DNA from: Alkalihalobacterium alkalinitrilicum
Lineage (GTDB): Bacteria > Bacillota > Bacilli > Bacillales > Bacillaceae_F
Assembly: GCF_002019605.1 (NCBI RefSeq)
Contig: NZ_KV917368.1
Span: 4,757,070 to 4,821,069, forward strand
Direction of reading: 5' to 3'
DNA length: 64,000 bases
In this document: piece after piece, positions 9,565 to 18,635 of the stretch
Numbering within the stretch: the stretch's first letter is position 1
Layout: the number at the start of each line of letters is the position of its first letter
The notes under the pieces: model-generated
What the model saw: only the letters and a program-made list of their open reading frames with translations
What the model was told of the DNA's origin: nothing
Databases searched by the model: none
Program-made: the position numbers and the translations under genes

Positions 9565-11730
9565 ATGAGTGATTTAATTCAGTATTTTCGTGAAAAGCAA
9601 CTAAAGCAAAGCTCTGAACAACTTATGAAAGGGCGCTGCCCCTACTGTAGTATGCAATGTTCGATGGAACTCATTGAAGAGCACATCATTAAACGTAAAC
9701 GATTTAAAGTAAAGCCGAATAAACAAGATCCAACTTCAGAAGGGCGACTGTGTATAAAAGGTCTTCAAGCCCATCAACATGCGATTAATAGCGAGCGAGT
9801 AAAATACCCTCTTTTTAAAATCGATGGAGAATGGGTTCGAATTTCATGGGAATTAGCCATTGAAATGATCGCGGAACAATTTTCGCAAATGCAAAGTGAA
9901 TATGGAAAAGATTCAATCGGGGTATACGGTGGTGGTTCGTTAACGAATGAAGAAGCTTATTTACTAGGCAAATTTGCTAGAGTCGGTTTGCAAACGAAAT
10001 ATATTGATTACAATGGACGCTTCTGTATGAGTGCAGCAGCGTCTGCAGCCAATGCTACTTTCGGTATCGATCGTGGCATGACAATGCAGTTAACCGAAAT
10101 TGCTGATGCTAAATGTATTATTTTAGCGGGAACGAACATTGCAGAGTGTCAGCCAACGATCATGCCGTATTTCCGTAAAGCCAAAAAGAATGGAGCTTTT
10201 ATAATTGCAATTGACCCTCGTGAAACTGCAACGACGAAATTTGCGGATTTGCACATTAAAGTGAAACCAGGGACGGATGCCAATTTAGCGGTAGGCTTAC
10301 TGAAAGTACTCGTTGACGAAAATTATTGTGATGAAACATTTATTAGTGAGCGAACAAAAGGTTTTGACCAAGTCATTGACGAGTTAAATGGACTTTCGCT
10401 ATCCGAGATTGCAAAACAATGTGATATTCCAAAGTCAGAGATACTTGAAGCCGCTCGTATTTATGGGAAAGCTGAAACAGGGATGGTCTTTACGGCTAGG
10501 GGTGTAGAGCAACATGCCAATGGCTATCAGACAGTTCGTCATTTTTTAAATCTCGTCCTAGCGACAGGAAAGATCGGCAAGCACGCATGTGGTTACGGAG
10601 CGATCACGGGTCAAGGAAACGGGCAAGGTGGTAGAGAACATGGTCAGAAAGCGGATCAATTGCCAGGTTATCGCTCGATTGAAATTGAAGCAGATCGTAA
10701 ATATATTGCTGATGTATGGGGTATAGAAGAAGCTGAACTTCCGCGAAAAGGAGTCTCGGCTTACGAGTTAATAGAGAAGATTGATCAAGAAGAGATTAAA
10801 GCATTGTTTTTGATGGGCTCAAATCCAGTTGTTTCAAGTCCGAATGCTATTTTTGTTGAAAAAGCATTGGAAAAGCTAGATTTTTTAGTCGTTGTGGATA
10901 TGTTTGTTTCAGAAACGGCTCGAATGGCAGACTTAATTTTACCCACTACATCTTATTTAGAAGATGAAGGTACGATGACAAACCTAGAAGGTCGAGTCGT
11001 CTTCCGGCATGCGGAGCGAAAAGCACCGAAGGAAGTTAAACACGATTGGGAAATTCTTTGTGAAATTGGGAAGGCTCTTGGGAAAGAAGAATACTTTTCA
11101 TACGAAAATGCAGAAGACATTTTTACTGAATTGCGAAAAGCAAGTAAAGGTGGAACCGCTGATTACTATGGAATAACGTATGAACGAGTTAAGGATGGGG
11201 GTGTCTTTTGGCCGTGTCCAGAGGAAGATCACCCTGGTACACTCCAATTATTTGAAAAAAACTTTCATACTAAAGATGGTTTTGCTTCGTTTAACCTAAG
11301 CAACGATCTAATACGAAGTGAGAAGGCCTCGAAGAAATTTCCACTTGTCTTAACGACGGGGCGATTAATGGAACACTATTTAACAGGTGTTCAAACGCGA
11401 AGAAGCCAAGAATTAGTCGAGAGGTCTAAAGAACCGTATGTAGAAATTCATCCTGAAACAGCTGAACAATATAACATAGAAGATGATGTTATGGTACGCA
11501 TTGAGTCGAAACGAGGTTCAGTGATTGTAAAAAGCAAAGTGACAAACAGGATACGTAAAGATACGCTATTTGCCCCATTTCATTGGGGAGACACACAATG
11601 TATCAACCGTGTGACAAATCCAGCGTTAGATCCTGTTTGCCGAATGCCAGAATTTAAAATGAGTGCCGTCAATATTAGTCCTATTCAGCTAAGTAAAGAA
11701 AAGGTTGAAAAACAATCGGTCGTCATTTAA
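9565..11730 (+). CDS. nasC: Assimilatory nitrate reductase catalytic subunit
   Basis: A 721-residue molybdopterin oxidoreductase of the NasC/NarB type, reducing nitrate to nitrite in the cytoplasm. The N-terminal 4Fe-4S site is Cys25-x2-Cys28-x3-Cys32 ... Cys63. The molybdopterin-binding stretches include GGGSLTNEEAYLLGKFAR and the C-terminal domain with TGRLMEHYLTGVQTRR. No C-terminal BFD or flavin domain and no NasB-like electron-transfer gene lies nearby, so the electron donor is open, perhaps ferredoxin. A formate dehydrogenase-like paralogue is the main alternative, but the gene context argues for nitrate. Confidence 0.88.
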   Translation: MSDLIQYFREKQLKQSSEQLMKGRCPYCSMQCSMELIEEHIIKRKRFKVKPNKQDPTSEGRLCIKGLQAHQHAINSERVKYPLFKIDGEWVRISWELAIEMIAEQFSQMQSEYGKDSIGVYGGGSLTNEEAYLLGKFARVGLQTKYIDYNGRFCMSAAASAANATFGIDRGMTMQLTEIADAKCIILAGTNIAECQPTIMPYFRKAKKNGAFIIAIDPRETATTKFADLHIKVKPGTDANLAVGLLKVLVDENYCDETFISERTKGFDQVIDELNGLSLSEIAKQCDIPKSEILEAARIYGKAETGMVFTARGVEQHANGYQTVRHFLNLVLATGKIGKHACGYGAITGQGNGQGGREHGQKADQLPGYRSIEIEADRKYIADVWGIEEAELPRKGVSAYELIEKIDQEEIKALFLMGSNPVVSSPNAIFVEKALEKLDFLVVVDMFVSETARMADLILPTTSYLEDEGTMTNLEGRVVFRHAERKAPKEVKHDWEILCEIGKALGKEEYFSYENAEDIFTELRKASKGGTADYYGITYERVKDGGVFWPCPEEDHPGTLQLFEKNFHTKDGFASFNLSNDLIRSEKASKKFPLVLTTGRLMEHYLTGVQTRRSQELVERSKEPYVEIHPETAEQYNIEDDVMVRIESKRGSVIVKSKVTNRIRKDTLFAPFHWGDTQCINRVTNPALDPVCRMPEFKMSAVNISPIQLSKEKVEKQSVVI

Positions 11731-11753
11731 AAGATAAAGAGGGGGCAAAGGAG

Positions 11754-12551
11754 ATGAAAACAAAAGGGAAGGTGTTCCTTGTCGGAGCAGGACCTGGTGA
11801 TCCAAAGCTCCTTACAATTAAAGGGTTAGAAGCCATTCAAAAGGCAGATGTTATTGTTTATGATCGTTTAGTAAATTCCGAGTTGATTAAATATGCAGAG
11901 CAAAAAGTAGAATTGATATATTGTGGGAAAATGCCCAACCAACATACGATCCCCCAGCACCATATTAATGAGATCTTAGTATATCAAGCAAAAAGAGGAA
12001 AACGAGTGGTTCGCCTTAAGGGAGGGGATCCTTGCATGTTTGGTCGAGGTGGTGAGGAAGCAGAGTTTTGCGCTGAACATCATATTGAATTTGAGTTCAT
12101 CCCAGGAATTACATCAGGCATTTCTGCACCGATGTATGCGGGTATCCCAGTTACCCATCGAGATTATAGCTCTTCAGTTACATTTATTACAGGTCATAAA
12201 CGTACAGATAAAAAGAGCCTAAGTATTAATTGGGAACAACTTGCGCCTGGTGGTGATACGCTCGTTTTTTATATGGGATTGTCCAACTTAGCAATGATTT
12301 GTGAAAAGTTAATGCAATATGGTCGCACGTCGAGTACGCCAGTGGCATTAGTTCAACATGGAACAACCATTCACCAGCGCACGGTGGTAGGTGACCTATC
12401 GACAATCGTTGAAAAGGCGGCCGAAGCTAAGATTCAATCTCCAGCTATTATTGTCGTAGGAGAAGTTGTGAAACTAAGAGAGCAACTGGCTTGGTTTGGT
12501 GAAGAAAGTATTGAGGAGTTTTCTAGTTTACAAGAGTCAAATATTAGCTAA
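11754..12551 (+). CDS. Uroporphyrinogen-III C-methyltransferase (SUMT)
   Basis: A 265-residue tetrapyrrole methylase that converts uroporphyrinogen III to precorrin-2, the first step to sirohaem, the cofactor of the nitrite reductase encoded upstream. The signatures VGAGPGDPKLLTIKGLE, VVRLKGGDPCMFGRGGEE and YAGIPVTHRDYSS are present. It starts at ATG 11754 after GAGGGGGCAAAGGAG. It is a stand-alone SUMT without a fused uroporphyrinogen synthase or siroheme synthase domain. Last gene of the nitrate cluster, followed by a terminator; this is the nasF/cobA role. Confidence 0.94.
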   Translation: MKTKGKVFLVGAGPGDPKLLTIKGLEAIQKADVIVYDRLVNSELIKYAEQKVELIYCGKMPNQHTIPQHHINEILVYQAKRGKRVVRLKGGDPCMFGRGGEEAEFCAEHHIEFEFIPGITSGISAPMYAGIPVTHRDYSSSVTFITGHKRTDKKSLSINWEQLAPGGDTLVFYMGLSNLAMICEKLMQYGRTSSTPVALVQHGTTIHQRTVVGDLSTIVEKAAEAKIQSPAIIVVGEVVKLREQLAWFGEESIEEFSSLQESNIS

Positions 12552-12571
12552 AAAACGAATATTCATTTTAC

Positions 12572-12598
12572 GGCACACAGTTTGTGTGTCTTTTTATT
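12572..12598 (+). terminator. Terminator of the nitrate assimilation cluster
   Basis: GGCACACA at 12572-12579 pairs with TGTGTGTC at 12583-12590 (one G-U pair), followed by TTTTTATTTTT. It separates the nitrate cluster from spoIVFA. Confidence 0.8.
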
Positions 12599-12724
12599 TT
12601 TCTAGGTAGATTTCTCTCCATTCTTAAATGATTTGAGTCATATAAGCAGCGGACAAGTCATAAGATAGAGTAAAAAAGTGGGACGAGACTAGAAGAATTT
12701 GTGGGGAAAAGGATGGGGTATGCG

Positions 12725-13513
12725 ATGTCTAAGCGAATTGATAAGATCAAAAAACAAATAGAATCGAGACGACGAGAAGTTCAAGGAAAAGGGGCACGCA
12801 AAGAACGAGAACGTTCAGCGCCCCTTTTCTACGATCGTCATGACGAATCGAGAGACGATCCAGATTTTTATGTTTTTCAAGAAAAGAAAGAAGTGTCTCA
12901 AGATAGGTGGAAACAAAAAGATTGGTTTTTAATGCGCTCACTCATCGCAGTCGCTCTATTTTTGATGATCGCTATTATGTTTAATAGTGGTATGCCACAA
13001 CTTGAAAGTGCGAGGCAAGTCGTAAAACAATCCTATGAGCAAGAGTTTCAATTTGCGGCAATTTCAAATTGGTACGAAAATCAATTTGGTCGTCCGTTAG
13101 CACTTTTGCCAATGTCGATGGATGTGGCACTTGAAGATACCGATGAAGCCCCACCAGTAGCCTACGCGGTCCCAGCAACGGGACAAATCCGTGAGAACTT
13201 TGAACAAAATGGAACTGGAATTTTAGTAGAAACAGCGAAAGATGCAAACGTCGAGGCTGTGAAATCTGGGCTTGTCATTTTCGTAGGCGAAGAGGAGAGG
13301 TTAGGACGTACGGTTGCTATTCAGCATTATGATGGTGGACAATCATGGTACGGGATGCTAGAAACGGTCGAGGTAAAATTATATGATCATATCGAAGCAG
13401 GTAAACCAGTAGGAAAAGTTTCTAGTGGTGAAGAAAACAAAGGTATTTATTACTTATCAATTAAAGAAGGCGAAGACTATATTGATCCGAACGATGTGAT
13501 AAGCTTTGAATAA
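12725..13513 (+). CDS. spoIVFA: Stage IV sporulation protein FA (SpoIVFA)
   Basis: About 262 residues: a charged N-terminal region (MSKRIDKIKKQIESRRREVQ), one membrane segment near residues 68-86, and a C-terminal M23-like domain. In Bacillus it tethers the SpoIVFB protease in the outer forespore membrane and is cut when SpoIVB signals. I prefer ATG 12725, 6 bp after GGATGGGG; GTG 12701 would add eight residues. The M23 domain shows no complete zinc triad that I can see, as expected for this non-enzymatic family. The end overlaps spoIVFB by 8 bp. Confidence 0.92.
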   Translation: MSKRIDKIKKQIESRRREVQGKGARKERERSAPLFYDRHDESRDDPDFYVFQEKKEVSQDRWKQKDWFLMRSLIAVALFLMIAIMFNSGMPQLESARQVVKQSYEQEFQFAAISNWYENQFGRPLALLPMSMDVALEDTDEAPPVAYAVPATGQIRENFEQNGTGILVETAKDANVEAVKSGLVIFVGEEERLGRTVAIQHYDGGQSWYGMLETVEVKLYDHIEAGKPVGKVSSGEENKGIYYLSIKEGEDYIDPNDVISFE

Positions 13514-14348
13514 TGCGCTTCTTTCAAAAATAAAAATAAATCCTCTATTTTGGTTTGTACTCGGTATCGGTATTTTAACAGGCTATTTTCGAGAAGTCAT
13601 CATGGTTTTTACGATCGTTTTTATACATGAAATGGGGCATGTGTTGGCTGCGAGATGGTTTAAATGGAGGATTGCTAAAGTGGAGTTGCTTCCATTCGGA
13701 GGAGTGGCAGAAATGAATGAGAGCTCGAATCGACCGTTTCGTGAGGAGTTCATCGTTATCGTTTCGGGCCCTGCACAGCACCTTTGGATGATAGGAGCTT
13801 CTTTTCTTTTGGTGCAAACCCCTATCTGGTCAACAGCAGATCACCAACTGTTTGTTTGGCATAATGTAATGATACTCGGGTTTAATTTATTACCGATCTG
13901 GCCGTTAGACGGTGGAAGAATTATGCATTTAGCTTGTACGTACAGGCTTCCATATAAGCAAGGACAAAAGCTAACATTATTATTTTCTATTATTGGGATT
14001 TTGCTAATTGGGATCATAAGCTACCAGTTGTTTCCATTCCATCTCAATCTCTGGGTTGTGCTATTATTTTTATGTGTTTCTAATTACTTAGAATGGAAAC
14101 AACGCCATTATGTATTTATCCGCTTTTTATTAGACCGTTTATATGTTGAAGATCGTCCTTTAAAGCGTCACTCGATTGCAGTTCATCAACATATGAAGAT
14201 TCGCCAAGTGTTAGAACAATTTCGTAGAGGGTGTCACCATACGATTACGATTGACCGACGGCACTGTGTTTCTGAAAAAATGCTCCTAGAAGCATATTTT
14301 CATAAGAAAGCAGTTGATCGTAATATAAAAGAAGTTTTTATTCCTTAG
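13506..14348 (+). CDS. spoIVFB: Intramembrane metalloprotease SpoIVFB
   Basis: A 280-residue site-2-protease-type zinc protease that cuts pro-sigma-K in the mother cell. The zinc motif is His41-Glu-Met-Gly-His45 in a membrane helix, and the third-ligand region is WPLDGGRI. Several membrane helices cover the first 200 residues; the tail is cytoplasmic. TTG 13506 lies inside the end of spoIVFA, so translation is probably coupled. This pair shows the organism to be a spore former with a sigma-K checkpoint. Confidence 0.94.
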   Translation: MNNALLSKIKINPLFWFVLGIGILTGYFREVIMVFTIVFIHEMGHVLAARWFKWRIAKVELLPFGGVAEMNESSNRPFREEFIVIVSGPAQHLWMIGASFLLVQTPIWSTADHQLFVWHNVMILGFNLLPIWPLDGGRIMHLACTYRLPYKQGQKLTLLFSIIGILLIGIISYQLFPFHLNLWVVLLFLCVSNYLEWKQRHYVFIRFLLDRLYVEDRPLKRHSIAVHQHMKIRQVLEQFRRGCHHTITIDRRHCVSEKMLLEAYFHKKAVDRNIKEVFIP

Positions 14349-14457
14349 GTAGAAGTGCCAGTGTACTACTCACCACTTAGCTATCGCTTGAAGAGGAAGG
14401 CTTCTTTCTAGGAAGCGTTAAAATTTACGAAAACGAATAAATACTAGCCAAAATAAA

Positions 14458-14482
14458 AGCAGACGAAGTTTATTCGTCTGCT
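14458..14482 (-). terminator. Terminator of the single-domain response regulator gene
   Basis: A perfect 10-bp stem (14458-14467 with 14473-14482). Read on the minus strand it is followed by TTTTATTTT, so it ends the leftward gene whose stop codon lies at 14512. Confidence 0.8.
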
Positions 14483-14511
14483 AACTATATTTAGTCTCAT
14501 GAACATAGTTA

Positions 14512-14883
14512 TTATGTAAGAGAGTGGTGTTGAAATGTATAATTTAGTTTTTCTTTTAAGTCTGTAATTGAAAATGGCTTTTGTAAAAAAGAAGCAAAGG
14601 AACTGCATTCACAAGGTTGATTAGTTACTCCAGTACTTGTAATAATCATGCGAATGGGTTTATTGAGTTTGTCACGGACGATTTGACAGAGTTTTGTAGC
14701 TGCCATATCCGCTAATTGGTCGCTAACAATCAAGAACTCAAGGTCTGCTGGCAATGCATCGAGAAAATCTACACTATTTTCAAAATGAATAACCTCATAC
14801 CCTAGTTTTTCAATATGATAGGTTAGTAACATAGCATGAGCTGGCTCATCCTCAACCAAATAAATAAATGGTTTCCTACCCAT
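14512..14883 (-). CDS. Single-domain response regulator (receiver only)
   Basis: A 123-residue receiver domain with no output domain. The acidic pocket (Glu11, Asp12), phospho-acceptor Asp55 (in IVSDQL), Thr82/Ser83 and Lys102 (in LQKPF) are conserved, so phosphorylation is expected. It is clearly not the Spo0F type by sequence feel, though Spo0F-like phosphorelay use is possible. It is monocistronic on the minus strand between spoIVFB and an IS element. RBS on the minus strand is AGGAGTT. Partner kinase and target are unknown. Confidence 0.82.
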   Translation of the reverse strand: MGRKPFIYLVEDEPAHAMLLTYHIEKLGYEVIHFENSVDFLDALPADLEFLIVSDQLADMAATKLCQIVRDKLNKPIRMIITSTGVTNQPCECSSFASFLQKPFSITDLKEKLNYTFQHHSLT

Positions 14884-15267
14884 AACTCCTCCTATAGTAT
14901 GAAAAAAAATGTATATCTATCTATCTCTATATGATTAATATTAACTCTTTGTAAAAAATATATCAATTTTTTTAGTGAAAAATTAACAATTTAAAAGGGA
15001 ATACTATCGAATAATGTGGTTTTTATGTTGAACACCGTTATTCGATGTTATCTTTAACTGATATAAGGGTGTAGAATGAGGAAAGACGATTGTGCGACTT
15101 GAACGGTTTTAACGTCGAAGTCTCCCTCTTCAAGCGTGTGAAGGGCGTAGCCCAACGGTAAGGGGGAGATGAATTTCGGTTGGGCTTTAGCCCAAAGGCT
15201 TTTTTCTTTTGTCTTTTTTCTCGTTATGTTATAATCAGTCTTATAAAGAATAAGGATTGATATAACA

Positions 15268-15666
15268 ATGAAGTTAGATAGTAATAACCATTCAGTATTC
15301 TTGATGTATTATCACCTTGTATTAGTTGTGAAATATCGAAGAAAGGTCATTGATGATACTATTTCAAACTATGCAAGAGATAAATTCGTGTCGTTGAGTG
15401 AGAAATACAATATTACATTAGTCGAGTGGAACCATGATATTGACCATGTACATATTCTTTTCAAAGCACAACCTAATAGTGAATTGTCCAAATTTATCAA
15501 CGCCTACAAAAGTGCAAGTTCAAGACTCATCAAGAAGGATTTTCCTCATGTTCGTAAAAAGTTGTGGAAAGAAATGTTTTGGTCAAGAAGCTTTTGTTTA
15601 TTGACTACTGGTGGTTCGCCTATTGAAGTGGTGAAAAAATATATTGAAAATCAAGGAATGAAGTGA
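15268..15666 (+). CDS. tnpA: IS200/IS605 Y1 transposase TnpA
   Basis: A 132-residue HUH-type single-strand transposase. The His60-Val-His62 metal motif (DHVHILF) and catalytic Tyr125 in VKKYIENQG are present, and the length is normal for the family. It acts as a dimer that cuts and rejoins the hairpin ends. A candidate promoter is TTGTCT at 15209 with TATAAT at 15230. It lies 11 bp upstream of tnpB in the same direction. Confidence 0.93.
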   Translation: MKLDSNNHSVFLMYYHLVLVVKYRRKVIDDTISNYARDKFVSLSEKYNITLVEWNHDIDHVHILFKAQPNSELSKFINAYKSASSRLIKKDFPHVRKKLWKEMFWSRSFCLLTTGGSPIEVVKKYIENQGMK

Positions 15667-15677
15667 GGTGATTTGAT

Positions 15678-16793
15678 ATGGCTAAACAAAACAAGGCTTA
15701 TAAGTTTCGACTGTATCCAACAGATGAACAGGCTTTGATGATACGCAAAACTTTTGGTTGCGTTCGTTTTGTCTACAATAAAATGTTAGCAGAACGAAAA
15801 GAAACGTACGAAAACCTGAAAGATGATAAAGAAGCATTGAAAAAGGTGAAGCATCCCACTCCTGCTAAATATAAAAAGGAGTTTGCATGGTTAAAAGAAG
15901 TAGACTCATTAGCCCTAGCAAATGCACAACTAAACTTGAATAAGGCATATAAAGCATTCTTCAAAGGTAATGCAAAGTTTCCAAATTTCAAAAGTAAGCG
16001 ACATAACCAAAGCTACACAACGAATGTCGTAAATGGGAATATTCAGTTGTTGGATGGTCATATCAAATTACCGAAACTAAAAATGGTGAAAATCAAACAA
16101 CATCGAAACATTCCTTCTGACCATACAATCAAATCTTGTACAGTTTCTATGACTTCATCAGGAAAATACTATATTTCCATTCTCACAGAGTACGAAAAAG
16201 AGATTAAGAGTAAGGACATTGAAAATGTTGTAGGTTTAGATTTTGCGATGAATGGGTTATTTGTTGATAGTGAAACAGGTAAGAAAGCCAATTACCCACG
16301 TTTCTATCGACAAATGATTGATAAATTAGCAATTGAACAACGTAAACTTTCTCGCAAAAAGAAGGGGTCCTCAAATTGGAACAAACAACGTATTCGAGTG
16401 GCTAAAATCCAAGAAAAAGTCGCCAATCAACGAAAAAACTACTTACATCATCAATCGAAAGCATTAGTTACATCTTATGATGCGGTTATTATCGAGGACT
16501 TGGATATGAAAGGGATGTCACAAGCTCTAAAATTCGGGAAAAGTGTCGCTGATAACGGTTGGGGAATGTTCACTTCTTTCTTACACTACAAGCTAAAAGA
16601 ACAAGGGAAACAACTTGTCAAAATAGATAAATGGTTCCCATCTACTAAAACTTGTTCGAGTTGTGGTTCGATAAGAGAAATACGATTATCGGAACGTACC
16701 TATCAGTGCGATTGTGGGCTAAATCTTGATAGAGATTACAATTCGGCGCTAAATATCAAAAAAGAAGGCATACGCTTATTAGCAACTGCCTAA
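15678..16793 (+). CDS. tnpB: RNA-guided nuclease TnpB of the IS605 element
   Basis: A 371-residue TnpB, the family from which Cas12 nucleases descend. RuvC residues appear intact: Asp188 (VGLDFAMNG), Glu273 (IIEDLDMKG) and Asp353 (DRDYNSALN). The zinc ribbon is CSSCG ... CDCG, with a one-residue gap in the second knuckle. The N-terminal KAYKFRLYPTDEQ motif is typical. TnpB cuts DNA at sites matching the guide of its omega RNA and so favours element retention. It starts at ATG 15678 after GAGGTGATTTG. Confidence 0.93.
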   Translation: MAKQNKAYKFRLYPTDEQALMIRKTFGCVRFVYNKMLAERKETYENLKDDKEALKKVKHPTPAKYKKEFAWLKEVDSLALANAQLNLNKAYKAFFKGNAKFPNFKSKRHNQSYTTNVVNGNIQLLDGHIKLPKLKMVKIKQHRNIPSDHTIKSCTVSMTSSGKYYISILTEYEKEIKSKDIENVVGLDFAMNGLFVDSETGKKANYPRFYRQMIDKLAIEQRKLSRKKKGSSNWNKQRIRVAKIQEKVANQRKNYLHHQSKALVTSYDAVIIEDLDMKGMSQALKFGKSVADNGWGMFTSFLHYKLKEQGKQLVKIDKWFPSTKTCSSCGSIREIRLSERTYQCDCGLNLDRDYNSALNIKKEGIRLLATA

Positions 16794-16936
16794 TGCAAAT
16801 ATAAACTCTTGGAACAAGAGGGTTAGCTTGGTCAAATTCGTCAGCTACCAAAAGTGGCGATTACCCAAGAAGCCCCCACTTCAAACAACCCGTAAGGGTG
16901 GTAAGTGGTGGGTAGTTCACTTCCGTTTCACTTTAT
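16794..16936 (+). ncRNA. Probable omega RNA (reRNA) region of TnpB with right-end hairpin
   Basis: In this family the TnpB guide RNA comes from the 3' end of tnpB and the right end, with the guide read from flanking DNA. Here a structured right end is visible: CCACTT 16876-16881 pairs with AAGTGG 16903-16908, CCC with GGG outside it, and CCC-GTAA-GGG at 16889-16898 inside. Guide sequence would be the bases just after 16920, TTCCGTTTCACTTTAT. The call rests on family knowledge plus the hairpin. Confidence 0.6.
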
Positions 16937-16987
16937 GATAGCTTTACAGTACAATAATAGGATATAAATCGAAGTTGGTGATAGTAG

Positions 16988-18487
16988 TTGTATCGTATTT
17001 ACTTTAATATGGCAACAAGAGAAAGACGTGCAGCGATTGTTGAGGACGATAAAGTAGTTGAACTACTGATTGAACGTTCAATAGAAAATCGTATTGTTGG
17101 TAATGTATATAAAGGCCGAGTGGTAAACGTTCTTCCTGGAATGCAGGCAGCTTTTGTAGACATTGGTCGTGATAAAAATGCATTTTTATACCGAGATGAT
17201 TTACTGTCGTTTCAAAAGCTCTCAGTAAGTGATGAAGAGAAGAAGAAAAAGAATATTAGTGAATTAGTGAAAAAAGGGGAAGAGCTTCTTGTTCAAGTAA
17301 CAAAGGAAGGTTTTGGAACAAAAGGTCCAAGGTTATCGGGTGTAGTTTCATTTCCTGGCAAGTTTGTCGTTTATATGCCAAACGGTAATTACATAGGCGT
17401 TTCGCGGAAAATACGTTCAGAAGAAGAGAGAGAAAGGTTACGTATTTTGGGAGAGGAACTTATTGAAAAAGATGAAGGGTTAATTATTCGTACGGTATGT
17501 GAAGGCGCAACACATGAAGAAATTGATGAGGATATTCGCATTTTACGTGGCTTCTGGGAGGAAACCTGGAAAGAAAAGAAGGATGAAAAACCGCCTGCAC
17601 TGATCCATCAAGATACGGGATTAATTGAACGGATTATCCGTGATTTTTCATTAGATCTTGTCGCAGATATTTATATTGATAATTTTCGGGATTACAAAAG
17701 ACTTGTTGACCTTTTAGGGCCTGAAAGAAAGGAAAAGCTCCATTTTTATCAAGGAAAGGAAAATATTTTTTCTGCTTTTACGATCGATAAAGATTTAGAT
17801 AAGGCATTAAAACGCCAAGTTTGGTTGAAAAATGGAGCCTATCTTATGATTGATCAAACCGAGGCATTAACGGTGATCGACGTCAACACAGGAAAATTCA
17901 TTGGGAAAAATGATTTACAAGATACGATTAAGAGGACCAACATTGAAGCGGCAAAAGAAATCGCGAGACAACTCAGGTTAAGAGATATCTCAGGTATTAT
18001 TATTATCGATTTTATTGATATGAAAGCTGAAAAGGACCAAGTTCAAGTGCTGAATTTTTTCAAAAATGCACTAGAAAACGATCGCACGAAGACAAATGTT
18101 CTGGGTATAACAGGTCTTGGGCTTGTTGAGATGACAAGAAAAAAAATAAGACAAAACTTGCAAGATAGCCTTTCAAAAGTTTGTCCGACATGTAAAGGGA
18201 AAGGTTCAGTTCTTTCAAACGAAGCGCAAGCGTATCGCGTTGAACGGTTATTATGGGAATACCGCGGTATGGATAATGAAGCATTAGTACTTGAATTACC
18301 ACCACATATTGCTACTGTTTTACGTGGGAAAAAGGATGAGCATTTAAAACGGTTAGAAGAAGCTTTACATTTTCAAATTCTTTTATTTGAAAATCGAGAA
18401 CTAGCAGAGGAACAGTATGAAATTCCTTTCATGGGAAGCGTTCCTGAAGCTAAGAAAAAGCTTGAACGCCTCATGAAAGAACATTGA
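16988..18487 (+). CDS. rng: Ribonuclease G/E family protein
   Basis: A 499-residue endoribonuclease of the RNase E/G family. Order: N-terminal strand, S1-like domain (NVYKGRVVNVLPGMQAAFVD), RNase core with metal-binding aspartates in VIDVNTGKF and IIIDFIDM, and a zinc-link CPTCKGKG. It starts at TTG 16988 (TTG TAT CGT ATT). Its place between spoIVFB and rplU is the usual Bacillaceae location for Rng where the gene is present. It probably acts in rRNA and mRNA processing. Confidence 0.93.
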   Translation: MYRIYFNMATRERRAAIVEDDKVVELLIERSIENRIVGNVYKGRVVNVLPGMQAAFVDIGRDKNAFLYRDDLLSFQKLSVSDEEKKKKNISELVKKGEELLVQVTKEGFGTKGPRLSGVVSFPGKFVVYMPNGNYIGVSRKIRSEEERERLRILGEELIEKDEGLIIRTVCEGATHEEIDEDIRILRGFWEETWKEKKDEKPPALIHQDTGLIERIIRDFSLDLVADIYIDNFRDYKRLVDLLGPERKEKLHFYQGKENIFSAFTIDKDLDKALKRQVWLKNGAYLMIDQTEALTVIDVNTGKFIGKNDLQDTIKRTNIEAAKEIARQLRLRDISGIIIIDFIDMKAEKDQVQVLNFFKNALENDRTKTNVLGITGLGLVEMTRKKIRQNLQDSLSKVCPTCKGKGSVLSNEAQAYRVERLLWEYRGMDNEALVLELPPHIATVLRGKKDEHLKRLEEALHFQILLFENRELAEEQYEIPFMGSVPEAKKKLERLMKEH

Positions 18488-18513
18488 CTTTTCTTTTTCA
18501 TTTATGGTATTAT
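18484..18513 (+). promoter_or_regulatory. Sigma-A promoter for rplU-prp-rpmA
   Basis: TTGACT at 18484-18489 and TATTAT at 18508-18513, 18-bp spacing. It overlaps the rng stop codon region and lies just upstream of the L21 leader. Confidence 0.75.
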
Positions 18514-18524
18514 ATTTTTTGTTA

Positions 18525-18634
18525 GTTATTTGGATCGCACCCAAAAAGCTACAACCGCACAGAACAGGTTTGTTAAAGCTACGATTGTAGCTACCTGCAA
18601 TTGGCGAGTCTTAGAAATCGAGGAGGTGCAAGTA
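18525..18634 (+). ncRNA. Ribosomal protein L21 leader RNA
   Basis: The 5' UTR of rplU carries the recognisable L21 leader pattern: a GCACCCAAAAAGCTACAACCG-like 5' half, GAACAGG, then AAAGCTACGATTGTAGCT forming a hairpin (AGCTAC/GTAGCT) and CCTGCAATTGGCGAGTC pairing back to AACAGG. It ends at the GAGGAGGTG ribosome binding site. Such leaders are thought to bind L21 for feedback control of the operon. Confidence 0.8.
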
Positions 18635-18635
18635 C

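Larger units (their letters stand above)
15110..16920 (+). mobile_element. IS200/IS605-family element with tnpA and tnpB
   Basis: A single-strand transposon without terminal inverted repeats. The left end holds nested hairpins: CTCCC 15122-15126 with GGGAG 15164-15168, CTTCA/TGAAG at 15128-15143, GGGC-GTA-GCCC at 15143-15153, and TTGGGCTTTAGCCCAA at 15180-15195. The right end holds a long hairpin at 16873-16912 and finishes ...GTAGTTCAC at 16920. The left boundary is not certain; TTTTAAC just before 15114 is a plausible target motif. Both genes are intact, so the element may still move. Confidence 0.85.
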
